The position numbers and the translations under genes were made by a program. A stretch of DNA of 5,177 nt from positions 1 through 5,177 of the forward strand of contig CAISKJ010001202.1 in NCBI GenBank assembly GCA_903885885.1, given 5' to 3'. This stretch comes from an uncultured delta proteobacterium. GTDB lineage: Bacteria; Myxococcota_A; Polyangia; Polyangiales; Ga0077539. Position 1 is the stretch's first letter, and each line of letters opens with the position of its first letter. Shown here one piece after another: positions 4,734-5,177 of this stretch. The notes under the pieces were generated by a model. That model was not told the origin of the DNA and did no database searches. It saw nothing but the letters and a program-made list of their open reading frames with translations.

Positions 4734-5177
4734 CGCGAGGCCTCGCGGGGCAGCGGGTCGTGCAGCTCCGACGCGAAGACGAAGCGCACCGAGGGCACAC
4801 GAAAGCAGAGGGGCATCGCGTCGCCGACGAGCTCCGTCGCGCGGCGCGAGCGCACGGTCCCCGCGAGCGGCTCGCAGCGCGCGGGGTCGATGCCGAGGTG
4901 AATCTCGTGGCTCGTCACGCGGTCGAGCCAGGGCTGCGTCGAGAGGGCGCGATCCTGCGGCACGCAGTAGCGGAGAAACGCGTCGAAGTCCTTCCAGCAA
5001 GCGGCCCAGGGGCCTTCAAGGGCGGGCGTCGGGGCGGGCCGCAGCGCGCAGGTCGCATCGGGCGCGCTCCCCTCGCCCGGATCGAGCGTGAGGGCGATGG
5101 CCCCGTCGTCGCCGCGCGTGAGCGTCGCCTCGCGGAGCACGTGCATCGGCATCGCCTCGGTGGTGAGGCGCGCGCCC
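4730..5177 (-). CDS. DUF2071 (YqjF)-like protein, C-terminal part, cut by the window edge
   Basis: The frame is open from the right edge to TGA at 4732-4730, giving about 148 residues. Several stretches fit the C-terminal half of the DUF2071/YqjF family as I remember its pattern: a Leu/Met-Pro-x-His strand start (MPMH), then a beta strand before a DG turn, then DFDAFLRYC (family: x-x-FL-x-x-RYC), then SHEIHLGIDPA (family: EIHHPPWPLQPA), and a final hydrophobic strand RFVFASEL. This is pattern recall, not a search. DUF2071 proteins are usually about 230-250 residues, so the N-terminal part would lie outside. However, ATG 5146 has GAGG (5155-5158) 8 nt before it, so a short complete protein of 138 residues is possible; ATG 5152 is too close to that GAGG. 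The family's function is unknown. No signal peptide or membrane helix is seen, so it is probably cytoplasmic. It is coupled to the acidic protein by a 4-bp overlap. Confidence 0.7.
   Translation of the reverse strand, partial: GARLTTEAMPMHVLREATLTRGDDGAIALTLDPGEGSAPDATCALRPAPTPALEGPWAACWKDFDAFLRYCVPQDRALSTQPWLDRVTSHEIHLGIDPARCEPLAGTVRSRRATELVGDAMPLCFRVPSVRFVFASELHDPLPREASR
4734..4747 (-). promoter_or_regulatory. 14-bp palindrome holding the ribosome binding site of the acidic protein gene
   Basis: CGCGAGGCCTCGCG is a perfect palindrome touching the ATG at 4733. As RNA it can fold into a CGCGA/UCGCG stem with a GGCC loop that partly buries the GAGG ribosome binding site. Ribosomes finishing the upstream gene at 4730 would run through and open it, which suits translational coupling. 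The structure is predicted by eye only. Confidence 0.4.

Noticed and set aside
3964..5091. 375-codon open frame on the plus strand
   Set aside because: It is antisense to the Flp-like, acidic and DUF2071-like genes, and its composition is Arg/Ser-rich with no recognisable domain.

Overview
The window is very GC-rich (roughly 70% by eye), and its real genes have strong G/C preference at third codon positions. The gene content points to a Myxococcota (Polyangiales-like) chromosome. It includes a von Willebrand A lipoprotein with the Asp-Arg-Ser-Gly-Ser-Met motif and a C-terminal Gly-Cys-Pro type module, a Flp-like pilin protein, a Q/P/A-rich linker and a bacterial fatty acid 2-hydroxylase. The taxonomic placement is inference; there is no rRNA or marker gene here.

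Layout: (1) 3-1229, plus strand: the C-terminal, catalytic part of a sulfatase/alkaline-phosphatase-superfamily enzyme. It enters from outside the window through a Gln-Pro-Ala tandem-repeat linker. Thr appears to replace the usual formylglycine Cys. (2) 1292-1987, plus strand: a complete di-metal fatty acid 2-hydroxylase with all ten expected histidines. (3) 1994-2782, minus strand, convergent with the hydroxylase: a PAP2-type membrane phosphatase with all three motifs. (4) 2792-3958, minus: a secreted, probably lipid-anchored VWA protein with an intact MIDAS. (5) 3985-4401, minus: a small two-helix membrane protein with a Flp-type class III signal (Gly, four residues, Glu-Tyr). (6) 4482-4733, minus: an 83-residue acidic protein of unknown function. 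(7) 4730-5177, minus: the C-terminal part of a protein resembling the DUF2071 (YqjF) family, which leaves the window at its right edge.

Genes 5, 4 and 3 are separated by only 26 and 9 bp and probably form one transcription unit. Genes 7 and 6 overlap by 4 bp (ATGA) and form a translationally coupled pair. An 80-bp gap with a hairpin separates the two groups. The plus-strand pair is 62 bp apart. The phosphotransferase-like enzyme, the fatty acid hydroxylase and the PAP2 phosphatase all plausibly act on lipids or lipid-linked molecules at the envelope, but no shared pathway can be proven from the sequence.

No stretch longer than 80 bp lacks a gene. I see no tRNA, rRNA, CRISPR array, insertion sequence or phage signature. 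I do not see a convincing new defence or mobile system. The most unusual item is the Flp-like protein with a second, C-terminal membrane helix beside a VWA lipoprotein.
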